Source of the DNA: JAHEKD01 sp965204695
GTDB taxonomy: Bacteria; Pseudomonadota; Gammaproteobacteria; Arenicellales; JAHEKD01
NCBI GenBank assembly: GCA_965204695.1
Contig: OZ242007.1
Span: 2,418,001-2,482,000, forward strand
DNA length: 64,000 nucleotides
Direction: 5' to 3'
Position numbers and translations under genes: made by a program. Below, in pieces: positions 15,371-24,571 of the stretch. Position 1 is the stretch's first letter, and each line of letters begins with the position of its first letter. The notes beneath the pieces were generated by a model that saw only the letters and a program-made list of their open reading frames with translations, ran no database searches and was not told the origin of the DNA.

Positions 15371-16348
15371 TTATTGCGTAATTCTTAGTGATTTTGGGGA
15401 ATGTCTATATTGTTCGCGAAAGCATTTGCTGAAGTAACTCTGGCTTTTAAATCCCGTTGCCTGGGCAATTTGAGAGAAGGGTAGCTGTGTGTCCAATACA
15501 AGTTGCCGAGCTTTTTGCAACCGTAGCTGTAAATAGTATTTTGCGGGGGAGCTTGATTCATGTTGCCGGAAAGCATTTTCCACAGTGCGAATTGTCGAGC
15601 CGATTTTATTGGCGATTTCTTTCACTTGATACGGGTTCTCAATGTTCTTTTCCATTACTTCTATCGCAGCGCCAAGTGTTGCTGACTTCATCCGGTAATG
15701 TAGCCAGCGTGTGGCACGTTGGGTTTGTTCTTCTGTTCGAATGCGATCTTGCAGAAACTGCTGGGAAATTTTAGTAACCAAATCCTGACCATGATGTTTA
15801 CCAATCATGTATAAAACCATGTCGAGTGCCGAAGTGCCGCCGGCACAGGTTAAAATATTTTGATGATGGGTAAAGAAATTTTCCTGAATATTAATGTCAG
15901 GATAAATTTCATTGAACAAATGAACATGTTCATTAACTACAGTACAACTACCTGATTCTAATAAGCCGGTTTTAGCCAGGATAAAACTACCAGAAGATAA
16001 TGAACCGAAGGTCACACCTTTAGTATTTTGTTTGCGTAAAAAATTAAACAACCCCGGTTGTACAAAAGTTGCTGCTTTTTGATAAGCACAGATGAATAGC
16101 AGATCACACTCAGAAGTCTGACTAAAATTAGATTGAGTCAGAATAGGAACATAATTTGAACTGTAAACCTCTTTCTCTATTGCTTCATTGTCCGAATTTG
16201 CTAGTGTAATTTGATAGTAGGTTTTACCGATAATGACATTAGCAACAGTAAAGGCTTCGACAGCAAGAGAGAATGAAGTGAGTGCAAAGCCTGGAATCAG
16301 TACAAAACCAATTTTTATGCCTGGATGATCTGTATCTTTAAATTTCAT
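15371..16348 (-). CDS. GlxA family transcriptional regulator (DJ-1/PfpI-like + AraC HTH)
   Basis: 325 aa. Residues about 10-190 form a DJ-1/PfpI (GATase1-like) sensor domain (IGFVLIPGFALTSFSLAVEAF, ILAKTGLLESGSCTVVNEH, TCAGGTSALDMVLYMI). Residues about 225-322 form an AraC-type DNA-binding domain (YQVKEIANKIGSTIRTVENAF, LPFSQIAQATGFKSQSYFSKCF, SPKSLR). Such regulators respond to amines or amino-acid derivatives such as betaine or carnitine in characterised members. It lies between a GFA gene (18 bp upstream) and the oxygenase downstream, which it may control. Confidence 0.9.
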   Translation of the reverse strand: MKFKDTDHPGIKIGFVLIPGFALTSFSLAVEAFTVANVIIGKTYYQITLANSDNEAIEKEVYSSNYVPILTQSNFSQTSECDLLFICAYQKAATFVQPGLFNFLRKQNTKGVTFGSLSSGSFILAKTGLLESGSCTVVNEHVHLFNEIYPDINIQENFFTHHQNILTCAGGTSALDMVLYMIGKHHGQDLVTKISQQFLQDRIRTEEQTQRATRWLHYRMKSATLGAAIEVMEKNIENPYQVKEIANKIGSTIRTVENAFRQHESSSPAKYYLQLRLQKARQLVLDTQLPFSQIAQATGFKSQSYFSKCFREQYRHSPKSLRITQ

Positions 16349-16366
16349 CCAATCAAATTAAAAGGG

Positions 16367-16822
16367 TTATGGAGAATAATTGTCTAAGGTATCAAGCGTG
16401 TCGGTTCCGTATCTTAGATTACAGAATTCCTTTGCAGTCATGTCATCAGTTTGGCTTGTGAAGGTGTAATGGGGCGGTTTTTCATCGATGAAAATCTGTT
16501 TGTCTAGGTTAAAACCATCAAAATCAAACAGGCCAGCTATGGCAAAATATTTATCATTATCGAAATAATGATAATAAAGACTGCTACCGCAGTTGGAACA
16601 AAAAGCGCGTTCGCCCATCTCTGAGGTTTGGTGAAATCCTACATGTTCCTTGCCTTGCAAAGTAATCTGTCGTCCACAATCAACGATCAGCAAGGCTGCG
16701 CCCGTCCATCTTTGGCACATCTTGCAATGGCAAGCCGTGATGTTTTTGCTTGCTTGTGGGACTGAGATTTCTATAGAGCCACATAAGCATCTTCCGTGCA
16801 AACTAATCGATTCCTCTGACAT
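16367..16822 (-). CDS. GFA (CENP-V/glutathione-dependent formaldehyde-activating) family protein
   Basis: 151 aa. Zinc-binding cysteines in the family order: GRCLCGSIEI, CHCKMCQRWTG and FCSNCGSSLYY. The fold is the GFA/CENP-V beta-tent; most bacterial members have unknown substrates and the formaldehyde activity of the founding enzyme is disputed. It is the first gene of the presumed three-gene operon with the GlxA-type regulator and 2OG oxygenase. Oxidative N- or O-demethylation by such oxygenases releases formaldehyde, which would make the association functional, but this is inference. Confidence 0.9.
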   Translation of the reverse strand: MSEESISLHGRCLCGSIEISVPQASKNITACHCKMCQRWTGAALLIVDCGRQITLQGKEHVGFHQTSEMGERAFCSNCGSSLYYHYFDNDKYFAIAGLFDFDGFNLDKQIFIDEKPPHYTFTSQTDDMTAKEFCNLRYGTDTLDTLDNYSP

Positions 16823-16911
16823 CAGCGATTTCCAAGATTGAATGTATGGCTGAAATTATACAGAATTGAAAATTTGTCATAAGCATGTCACTGGCAGATT
16901 GGTATATTAGA

Positions 16912-18145
16912 TTAAAGACCCATGCAATTCGCGTAGTAAGTCACCGACGCTGGCCAATCTGAAAACACGCCGATCACGCCAACGTCCTGTGCTAACACAT
17001 CAAGCAGCTCCATCATGTCACCGTCACGATCAATCACACCGGCAATAGATTGATGATAAAAACCGCCGCCATCTTTGAGCAAACCAGAGCGCTCCAATGT
17101 CCATGTGATTATTGTCCAGCCCAGCCGCTTTAGCAAAATTTGCATAGTCAGATGGCACAATATTATTATTAGCATCCAGAGTAACTAACGCGAAAATGGG
17201 CGGGGCAATGATATTAATTCCTTCTGATTTGAGTGTTTGCATGTCAGAGAGAGTTGGTAAAAAGTCATCGTTTGTATACGGTCGGCTATCCAGATAAACA
17301 GCTTGTCTACCAAACTCAGGTTCATTTTCAATCCAATAACGTAAATCATCGAGATTGAAGGATTGAACCCAAACGTCACTGGGGCTAACTTCAGCCATCT
17401 TGTATTCATCAATCAATTGCTGCGAAAAGTCTTCCTGGCTGTAGTCACCCAGATAAGGCATTTCTACACTCGGTGTTTTTAGTTCGGGCATAAATTTCAC
17501 ATCTGATTCTTTAAACAATTCAATACTCTCAGTGTGGGTCAGCAGAGTGCCGCAACTTGAATTCGAGTTGGTGTTAAAGCTAGGAGTGTTGTCCAAGTAT
17601 TCTTCAACATTGGCACCATCGCTGTTTGTAGTATCCATTCTTCCGCACAGGGAATTGTATTCGGCCAAGGTGATGTCACTGGTGCAACATAAGGCGCTAG
17701 CCGGTTTCCCGGTGACGGGGTCGGCAGGGGTGAATGGTTCTGAGCATTTGGCAGCCAATTCAGGAATGGTCAATATATTAGTTGTGGTGTGTAAATCACA
17801 CTGTGAGTGACGGCAAACTAATTCTCTGTCCTTGGTAAAAGTGACATCACACTCCATGATTCCCGCACCTTGTTGAGCGGCAGCAATATAGGACTCTTTG
17901 GTATGTTCTGGAAACCGTAATGGTGCGCCGCGATGACCGATGGAGAAATCCGTTTTTTTAAATGGTCCTGCCTGGCAATTTTGAAGTTTACGCTTTAGAT
18001 CACTGGGTGCCATGTCGTTGATGAGATAGAGCGGTCGAGATCCTAGCTGAACATTATTGTCAGAAGCTCCCAAACGATATTCTGGAAAAATGAGGAAAAC
18101 TAGGACGGTAACAGAAAGTACTAAAATTTTATAATCATTCATCAT
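16912..18145 (-). pseudogene. Glycerophosphodiester phosphodiesterase-like gene with a frameshift
   Basis: The N-terminal part (18145 to about 17110) has a signal anchor, then GDPD motifs IGHRGAPLRFPEHTKESY, GAGIMECDVTFTKD and CRHSQCDLHTTTNI. At AAGLD the frame turns to NNHMDIGALW and stops at 17030. The true continuation (IITWTLERSG, QDVGVIGVFSDWPASVTYYANC) runs in the neighbouring frame to the stop at 16912. One extra base in the CAATAATC stretch (about 17108-17114) explains it; with it removed, one intact protein of about 410 aa results. The enzyme would cleave glycerophosphodiesters in the periplasm. Pseudogene or sequencing error. Confidence 0.8.
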
Positions 18146-18304
18146 CTCATCCTAATGTTAGTTATTAGTATCAAATTAACAATAAGGAATTTTATTATGG
18201 TGACACAATAAAAAATTCAGTCTAAGCGATAAGCCGCTTGAGGTTTTCTAGGTTTGATCACATCGTAATAATTATCCTGCAAAAATCACACCTAATAAAG
18301 ATAT

Positions 18305-21300
18305 TTAGTTGGTTTCAGGTTCGGAAACAACTTCTCTATCAATCCAAACCCTATATAAAGGCTGAGTTGCTTCGTCATCATGTGAGGTTTGTGACAACAG
18401 AACATAAACAACCGATTGAGCTGCCAGCTGATCAAAACTGCGTCCTAATTCACCACCATCCGGTAAATCCACACAATTCTGTTCTAAAAGTAGTGGATCA
18501 GTTGCAACATCTTCGACGAGATAAACTTTATATTTTATATTTTCTCCCTCGGCGATAACACGAATATCATTAAAATCTTCAGTTGGGTTTTCCGGATCAG
18601 AAAAAATAATTTTGATTAGTTCTGATTGCAATGACTCCAATGAGTTAACCACTTGATCTTGTGCTGGGTAATTCATCTCAGCTGCGACACTTGCTAGCCC
18701 TTCAAGCTTGCAGGGATTCTGCAGCGTGTTGTCGAAAGTCACATCGGTTTTTTCGATGACTTGATTTTTAGCCCAGATCCAATACTCCTGTCCAAGATCG
18801 TCAAATGTGAGATCATTATTATTCGCTAAATAGCTTGCCACTGAGTCTGTCGATAGCCCATTTTCAATTAGAGGGCCCAACATACCGACATTTAAATCAC
18901 GCTTTTGACCAAAAGGATTCGTTGAGGTGAAAAGATGAATCCAGAAATCTTGGGCTTGATACGGATATAATGACTCAGGTTGGGTCTCGCCTTCTTGAGC
19001 CAATTTTTTACTGAGATTGCGTAAAGGCCTAGAGGTGCGACGATACATATGTTGCTCAGAACTCTCGGCCGCAGTAGCCGTGCCTTCTCTAACCCATTCA
19101 TTAAGCTTCCCGGTGTAGTTGTCCGGATAGGCATATTGAATCGCATGGAAAAGCTCATGATTTGCTAAATCTTCAAGTTCATCATCGTTTGGAAAGCCTC
19201 CTGCCGGGTCAATACAAAAAACAATAATTCCATCAGCAATATTCGGATTGTAATATGCACGCACATGATGTCCTTGTTCATGACATACAGGATCTGCAGA
19301 TGAACGAATATAAATTTGTTTGTAGGAAAAAGAAGATGTGATTTCAAACGAGCCATTTGTTGAAATCCAGATGTCCGTAACATGATCCAGAGCAGGAGCT
19401 GGAAAACCCTGTGATTCGAATTTTTTATAGGCTTGTACTAACTTCTCTCGCACCTTCATCTCTTCTGTCGCACCGCAGCCGCTAGCAAATCCAACACATT
19501 GCACAAGAAACTCAGGATCGATGGACCTTTGGTTTTTGAAACGTGCCGTAGTGGAATCCAACGGCTTAAGATCGAGATGATTAACCAGAACTACGGTATA
19601 ACCACTTTCTATAAGCGCACCTGATGTAATCATGTAAAGTCGTTCGCTGGCATCATAACTGCCTCGAACCGGCTGCCAGAAACGCCCTGACGTCGGTCCG
19701 TCTATTAAAGATTTTTCCGGGGCTAGAACTGCCGCGCCAAGTCTAGATGTATCGGTACCCTCTGGAACTGGCAGTCCGATAATAAAAGGTAAATCTTGTG
19801 GTGCAAAAATTTCGCATTCAGAGCCGATATTATAATAATTACCCCGTATCTGGGCACCATAGAATACAGGTTCTGGTGGTGCAGAAATTTCATGAATCCA
19901 TATAGATGCGTTGGTTGATAGTGTACCCTGGACAGTGCCTAGCATGACTCCTGACGAGTGAGTTACTACCCCGCCATCATTGAGTTGTGCCGTTGTGTCA
20001 AAAGAGGGAGAGCACGGCTCTTCTAGTGCAATTTCTTTTGGCACATGTCGATAAACTGTACCTAGTCGGGCTGAATAACCAGGTGCACCAATTAATCTCG
20101 TATTACCGTCTAACGCTACTGATGTAGCAAAATTGGTGTGGCTCAATCCTTCACTGGCAATTAGTTTTTCGGTATTAACCCAGGGGTGTGCCTCATTGGC
20201 ATCATACTCATAGACATATGCAGCACCTTGATTTTGAAGTGTGTTGTGAGTTTCATACTTTGCTCCAACAATTATCGTATTTTCAGACATGGCTAAAGCA
20301 TCCCCGAGGTAAGAAAAACCAGAGATATTGTTATCTTGAAATTTTTGTATCAAATTCCACTGATCTGAATTATTTTGACCCTGTTGAAACAGATAGGCTG
20401 CTCCAACGATATCATTATTTTCATCATGTTCAGCGTTACGGGCACCAATTAGAATTCGATCAGAATAAAGAGAAATTCTATCGCCGAAAAAGTCATGGCT
20501 TGTATTGATATCTTCCTCAGCACAGCGTCTGGCTTCAATATTTTCTTCAGTAGTGCTGTGCAAAATAAATTCTGATAGTTTTTCGCCCCCGACACATTGA
20601 TCAGCTCCTGGTGAAACAATACGGGAAATGTAATCCCATTGATCTGGGTCAGAATTATTTCGACGAAACAAATAAACTGCTCCATCATAGTTGTTGATAT
20701 AACTAACTGATGCACGCGAGGCACCTATAAATAACATGTCATCTTTAAGTGCCACAGCACTGCCAAAATTACGGGCATTACCGGCATCATCGACCGAACT
20801 TGAGAAATTAGCGTAGCCGTACAAAGTGGTAACACGTCCCCACTCGTTCTCGCCACCTCTATTTCGATCAAAAATTCCCACTCGACCGTGGCGATCCAGG
20901 CTTGTTTCTGGTGCACCTATGGCGAGTATATTTCCATCCAATGACAAACTTGTGCCAAAGTGACCAAAAGTACCCACACTAATGTCTGTAAGACGTTTGG
21001 ACTCTGACCACTGTCCTTGATTATCCTGTTCGAAAATATAAACGGCCCCCTCTTGTGCCACATTAATTCGGGCATAGGGTGCCCCGACAATAATCGTGTC
21101 ACCATCTATGACTAAGGTCATTTGCTGAAAATTATCCTCAAAATGTCCTAGTGCAGGGACAAGATGCTGGTGAAAAACCCAAGGTTGTGACTCAGATTCA
21201 CGTAAATATACATAGATTAAACCAGAAGTTTCTTCGTGGTCAGCCCATGGGGCGGCAACCACCATGATGTTATCGTCTATCGCAATAGCAGAACCAAAAT

Positions 21301-21469
21301 TATCGCCTTCAATCCCATCGTCAGCTGATAATCGTTCCGTAACTGAAATTTCATTAACTGATGCCCAACTAGATTGAGCAATACCTAACGCAACAATTCC
21401 AATTAATGTAATTACTCTTATTTGAAACTGACATTTCAGTACAAGCAAAATTAAATTTGATAGAAACAT
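18305..21469 (-). CDS. Large secreted FG-GAP beta-propeller protein with HExxH metallopeptidase-like domain
   Basis: 1054 aa. A signal peptide is followed by about 450 residues of FG-GAP/integrin-alpha-like repeats (DNFGSAIAIDDNIMVVAAPW, GHFGTSLSLDGNILAIGAPE, RNFGSAVALKDDMLFIGAS, TNFATSVALDGNTRLIGAPG). A spacer domain comes next, then a zinc-peptidase-like segment: HELFHAIQYAYPDN at about residues 771-784 is HExxH, and WVREGTATAAESSE about 20 residues later offers the third, Glu, ligand (gluzincin pattern). ATG 21469 is chosen for its GGAGG five bases upstream. It is probably an exported or surface-associated protein; the substrate is unknown. Confidence 0.8.
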   Translation of the reverse strand: MFLSNLILLVLKCQFQIRVITLIGIVALGIAQSSWASVNEISVTERLSADDGIEGDNFGSAIAIDDNIMVVAAPWADHEETSGLIYVYLRESESQPWVFHQHLVPALGHFEDNFQQMTLVIDGDTIIVGAPYARINVAQEGAVYIFEQDNQGQWSESKRLTDISVGTFGHFGTSLSLDGNILAIGAPETSLDRHGRVGIFDRNRGGENEWGRVTTLYGYANFSSSVDDAGNARNFGSAVALKDDMLFIGASRASVSYINNYDGAVYLFRRNNSDPDQWDYISRIVSPGADQCVGGEKLSEFILHSTTEENIEARRCAEEDINTSHDFFGDRISLYSDRILIGARNAEHDENNDIVGAAYLFQQGQNNSDQWNLIQKFQDNNISGFSYLGDALAMSENTIIVGAKYETHNTLQNQGAAYVYEYDANEAHPWVNTEKLIASEGLSHTNFATSVALDGNTRLIGAPGYSARLGTVYRHVPKEIALEEPCSPSFDTTAQLNDGGVVTHSSGVMLGTVQGTLSTNASIWIHEISAPPEPVFYGAQIRGNYYNIGSECEIFAPQDLPFIIGLPVPEGTDTSRLGAAVLAPEKSLIDGPTSGRFWQPVRGSYDASERLYMITSGALIESGYTVVLVNHLDLKPLDSTTARFKNQRSIDPEFLVQCVGFASGCGATEEMKVREKLVQAYKKFESQGFPAPALDHVTDIWISTNGSFEITSSFSYKQIYIRSSADPVCHEQGHHVRAYYNPNIADGIIVFCIDPAGGFPNDDELEDLANHELFHAIQYAYPDNYTGKLNEWVREGTATAAESSEQHMYRRTSRPLRNLSKKLAQEGETQPESLYPYQAQDFWIHLFTSTNPFGQKRDLNVGMLGPLIENGLSTDSVASYLANNNDLTFDDLGQEYWIWAKNQVIEKTDVTFDNTLQNPCKLEGLASVAAEMNYPAQDQVVNSLESLQSELIKIIFSDPENPTEDFNDIRVIAEGENIKYKVYLVEDVATDPLLLEQNCVDLPDGGELGRSFDQLAAQSVVYVLLSQTSHDDEATQPLYRVWIDREVVSEPETN

Positions 21470-21629
21470 CGTATCCTCCACGGCTTTTTATAATTATTCT
21501 GTAATTCATTTTTTTGCCTGTCAGAATTTTTAATGATTATTTTAGATAGACGGACAAAATGAAATTTTTATATTTTTAAAAAAGATAGCACCAAATTTGA
21601 TGTGATTCTGTTACATAGTACACAATTTT

Positions 21630-22148
21630 TTAATTTGATTGCTTTCTTATAGTTTTAATCTCTTTTTTATCTATTCCTAGTGATTCCAGAAAATCCTGAT
21701 GGGCTTCGGGCATGTTGCGTTCGAATTCTACATGCCATTGATGCATATCATCGTCCGACATACCCGTGGCGCGAAGGATATCTACCCATTTTCGTTTAGT
21801 TAATGTCCGGCTCCTGCGGTGTAAAGTATTATTTTCTAATAATTTGATAATGGTATTCTGTTGCTCTCGCAGATCAGCTATTTCATGATTTAGCTTGTCT
21901 AATCGTTGTTCCAGGATGGTTATAGATTGGTTTGTTTGTGAGTCCAGTAATTGTTTGATTTGCTCAAGTGAAATACCGGTTTCGCGGTAGCTTAAAATCA
22001 ACTCAAGTCTGGATAAATCTTTTTTACTATAGACACGATAGTTGGCTTCGGTCCTGCCGCTAGGTTTTAAAAGTCCTTTACGGTCATAATAGAGTAAGGT
22101 ACTGCGGGAAAGCCCACTGCGTTTACTCAATTCACCTATGGTGTACAT
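21630..22148 (-). CDS. MerR family transcriptional regulator
   Basis: 172 aa. MerR winged helix at the N-terminus (YTIGELSKRSGLSRSTLLYYDRKGLLKPSGRTEANYRVYS), then a coiled-coil dimerisation helix (ISLEQIKQLLDSQT, LDKLNHEIADLREQQNTIIKLL) and a C-terminal extension (KRKWVDILRATGMSDDDMHQWHVEFE) without the cysteines of metal sensors. That tail recurs in MerR regulators of unknown, probably organic, ligand. Its start is three bases after the stop of the gene at 22152-22556, with which it forms an operon. Confidence 0.9.
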   Translation of the reverse strand: MYTIGELSKRSGLSRSTLLYYDRKGLLKPSGRTEANYRVYSKKDLSRLELILSYRETGISLEQIKQLLDSQTNQSITILEQRLDKLNHEIADLREQQNTIIKLLENNTLHRRSRTLTKRKWVDILRATGMSDDDMHQWHVEFERNMPEAHQDFLESLGIDKKEIKTIRKQSN

Positions 22149-22151
22149 ATT

Positions 22152-22556
22152 TTAGCCAATCAGTGCAATCAGGTCGGGTTGCATATAGTTTAGCCGAGCA
22201 TCTGCAGAACTTAACAGAGGCGTTGAATAAAATTGACCAAGCACACTTTGAGCATCATTAACCAAGTCTTGATTGCTCAGTAAAAAAGCATCAAATGAAT
22301 CGACGGGTTGACGGTTAATGCGAGAATTGATAAACCGCACTAGAAACTCGGTGATAGTACGATGAAATTTATCATCAGCTCCCAGGCTTTCAGCATAGCA
22401 TTGAATTCCTGTGCAGGTTTTTTTAATGGCAGTTTCAAGGTCATGTTGCTGTAAATACAGCCAGCATAGTCGTAAATGCCCAACATGATTGAAGTGCTCT
22501 GGATCAAGGGTTTGATCTTCAAATTGCTTCACAAATTCGAAATCAGATAATTGCAT
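22152..22556 (-). CDS. Conserved hypothetical protein co-transcribed with MerR regulator
   Basis: About 134 aa, all-helical in appearance. It has a His cluster near the N-terminus (DPEHFNHVGHLRLCWLYL) and a second motif (KFHRTITEFLVRF). The repeated His and aromatic pattern looks like a buried metal- or ligand-binding site in a helical bundle. The motifs recur in a family of unknown function that I cannot name. ATG 22556 is preferred over a GTG at 22562. It is translationally close to the MerR gene, so it may act with the regulator. Confidence 0.7.
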   Translation of the reverse strand: MQLSDFEFVKQFEDQTLDPEHFNHVGHLRLCWLYLQQHDLETAIKKTCTGIQCYAESLGADDKFHRTITEFLVRFINSRINRQPVDSFDAFLLSNQDLVNDAQSVLGQFYSTPLLSSADARLNYMQPDLIALIG

Positions 22557-22618
22557 AATCACTTAAGTTTGTTAACTGACCAGAACTATAAACTGTGAAG
22601 TTGTAGTCGGGTCAAGCG

Positions 22619-22842
22619 AAGATTCCTCCACTTGCTGATGCTCGGTCAGAATGACAAGGAACGGGTTTTTAAGCAGACCCTGTCATCCTGAGGCACCCAT
22701 TCGAGTATGAAAGCGAAGCGACGTGAGGATCTGCGAATGACTGTTCGGGCTTTAACCAAGGACACTATTCGTTTGAATTAGCAGTAGGCTCTTGGAGATT
22801 CCTCTGCTCGTTCGTAGACTTACTCGGTCAAAATGACAGGGA
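22619..22842. repeat. Intergenic cluster of dispersed short repeats
   Basis: The gap between 22563 and 22873 holds no gene. It contains two direct copies of AGATTCCTC...CTCGGTCA(G/A)AATGACA (22619-22660 and 22796-22842) and one related unit in the other orientation (CTGTCATCCTGAG...GTGAGGATCTGCGAA, 22680-22735). Related units lie at 26950-27140. They resemble the widespread GTCATTCC/CTCGGTCA-type intergenic repeats of many proteobacteria. No coding potential is seen. Confidence 0.65.
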
Positions 22843-22873
22843 AAGAGGTCTTATTAACCGAGGAAAACCGTCA

Positions 22874-23632
22874 TCAAGCCTTCAAAGTTTCCGTATTCCC
22901 ATCCACACTAATAGTTTGTCCGGAGATTCGCTTGGCGGCATCAGAGCATAGAAAGTAGGCAGTTTCCGCAATGTCCGCTGGATCAATAAATGTATTAAGG
23001 GAAACCTGTGAGGTATAACCGTCACGTATAGTTTGTTCATCAATGCCTGTAGTTTTAGATTGAGCTGCGATAACGCGATCCATACGATCACCGGATAACG
23101 AACCCGGGCAAATGCAGTTCACTCGAATATTGTGCTCACCCAGTTCCATGGCCATTGTTTTGGTCAATCCTATCACTCCCCATTTGGCTGTAGCATAAGG
23201 AGAACGCAGCGGATAACCCATCCAGCCCGCAGTAGAAGAAATGTTAATAATTGAGGCCGTTTCATTAAGCTTTAATCTTGGAATAGCATGTTTTGAGCAT
23301 AGAAAAAAACTGTCCAGATCAACTTCTAAGGTACGGCGCCAATCTTCATAGTCAACGTCTTCTAATAAAGCGGTTGGGCCGGCGATACCCACATTATTGA
23401 TCAATACATCTAGCCCGTTAAGCTTTTCATCAACATCTTCGAACAATGATTCTACTTGGTCTGGCTTAGATGTATCGGTTTGTGAAAAAGTTAAATGTTC
23501 ATGGTGATTTTGAATTTTCTCTAATGCGCTGGAGTCAACATCACAGACATGAACACTCGCACCTTCGCTCAAGAATTTATTCGCAATTACCAAACCTAAA
23601 CCACAAGCACCGGCAGAGATTAGGACTTTCAT
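22874..23632 (-). CDS. SDR family oxidoreductase (classical)
   Basis: 252 aa from MKVLISAG. The Rossmann glycine motif is SAGACGLGLVIA (a variant of TGxxxGIG), with NNVG at about residue 80, catalytic Ser in IINISSTAGW, Tyr-Lys in SPYATAKWGVIG, and RVNCICPG. All catalytic residues are present, so an active NAD(P)-dependent dehydrogenase of unknown substrate. ATG 23632 has AGGAA eight bases upstream; a longer start at 23656 would run over that ribosome binding site. Confidence 0.9.
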   Translation of the reverse strand: MKVLISAGACGLGLVIANKFLSEGASVHVCDVDSSALEKIQNHHEHLTFSQTDTSKPDQVESLFEDVDEKLNGLDVLINNVGIAGPTALLEDVDYEDWRRTLEVDLDSFFLCSKHAIPRLKLNETASIINISSTAGWMGYPLRSPYATAKWGVIGLTKTMAMELGEHNIRVNCICPGSLSGDRMDRVIAAQSKTTGIDEQTIRDGYTSQVSLNTFIDPADIAETAYFLCSDAAKRISGQTISVDGNTETLKA

Positions 23633-23749
23633 ATCATTGTTCCTGATGGATTTCACTGGATTGTAGGTTAATTGTTTGAAACTGTGAATTGAACATTGAT
23701 CTCAGGTTAAAATTTGCAGCAATAATTATTGAGTATTAAAGGAGTTGTT

Positions 23750-24532
23750 ATGCGCTGCCACGAAGTAGATTACGAGATTTTTGGCGATGATATGCAAATC
23801 GTTGAAGTTGAATTAGACCCACAGGAAACAGTCATCGCTGAAGCAGGTGCTATGAACTACATGGAAGACGGTATCGGTTTTGAGACCAAGATGGGCGATG
23901 GTTCAAAACCGTCAGGTGGCATCATGGATTCATTATTAAATGTGGGCAAACGCGTACTTACCGGTGAGTCAATTTTTATGACTCACTTCACTAATAATGG
24001 TCAAGGTAAAAAACGGGTTTCATTTGCTGCACCCTATCCGGGAAAAATCATTCCTCTCGATATGGATGAAATTGGTGAAGAATTAGTTTGTCAAAAGGAT
24101 GCTTTTCTATGTGCTGCCTTTGGAACTTCACTTGAAATTGCCTTCCAGCGAAAACTCGGTGCCGGATTTTTTGGCGGTGAGGGCTTTATTCTGCAAAAAC
24201 TTGAAGGTGATGGAAAGGCCTTTATCCATGTCGGTGGAACAGTAATCAAACGAGAGCTAAAAGGTGAAACCTTACGAGTCGACACCGGTTGTTTAGCCGC
24301 TTTTACTAGCGGAATTGATTATGACATAGAGCGAGCTGGTAATCTTAAATCCATGGTCTTCGGCGGAGAAGGGTTGTTCTTGGCAACTCTAAGTGGTACC
24401 GGAACCGTCTATTTGCAAAGTCTGCCATTTTCCCGGCTGGCAAATCGTGTGATACAAGCTGGTGGTTTTGGAGGCTCTAAAGGAGAAGGGTCAGTACTTG
24501 GCGGGCTAGGTGATATGTTTGGCGATAGTTAA
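23750..24532 (+). CDS. AIM24/TIGR00266 family protein
   Basis: 260 aa. The family start (VEVELDPQETVIAEAGAMNYMEDGIGFETKMGDG) and the glycine-rich mid and end portions (GKIIPLDMDEIGEELVCQKDAFLCA, GFFGGEGFILQKLEGDGKAFIHVGGT, GGFGGSKGEGSVLGG) are those of the AIM24-like beta-sandwich. Bacterial members have no settled function; the yeast namesake is a mitochondrial inner-membrane organisation factor. ATG 23750 follows AAAGGAG seven bases upstream. Confidence 0.92.
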   Translation: MRCHEVDYEIFGDDMQIVEVELDPQETVIAEAGAMNYMEDGIGFETKMGDGSKPSGGIMDSLLNVGKRVLTGESIFMTHFTNNGQGKKRVSFAAPYPGKIIPLDMDEIGEELVCQKDAFLCAAFGTSLEIAFQRKLGAGFFGGEGFILQKLEGDGKAFIHVGGTVIKRELKGETLRVDTGCLAAFTSGIDYDIERAGNLKSMVFGGEGLFLATLSGTGTVYLQSLPFSRLANRVIQAGGFGGSKGEGSVLGGLGDMFGDS

Positions 24533-24571
24533 TCAATATCTTATTCTTGTTAAGAAGCAACAGTTTCTAAA

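Noticed and set aside
22619..22842. CRISPR array
   Set aside because: The repeats are irregular in spacing and orientation, and no cas genes are present.
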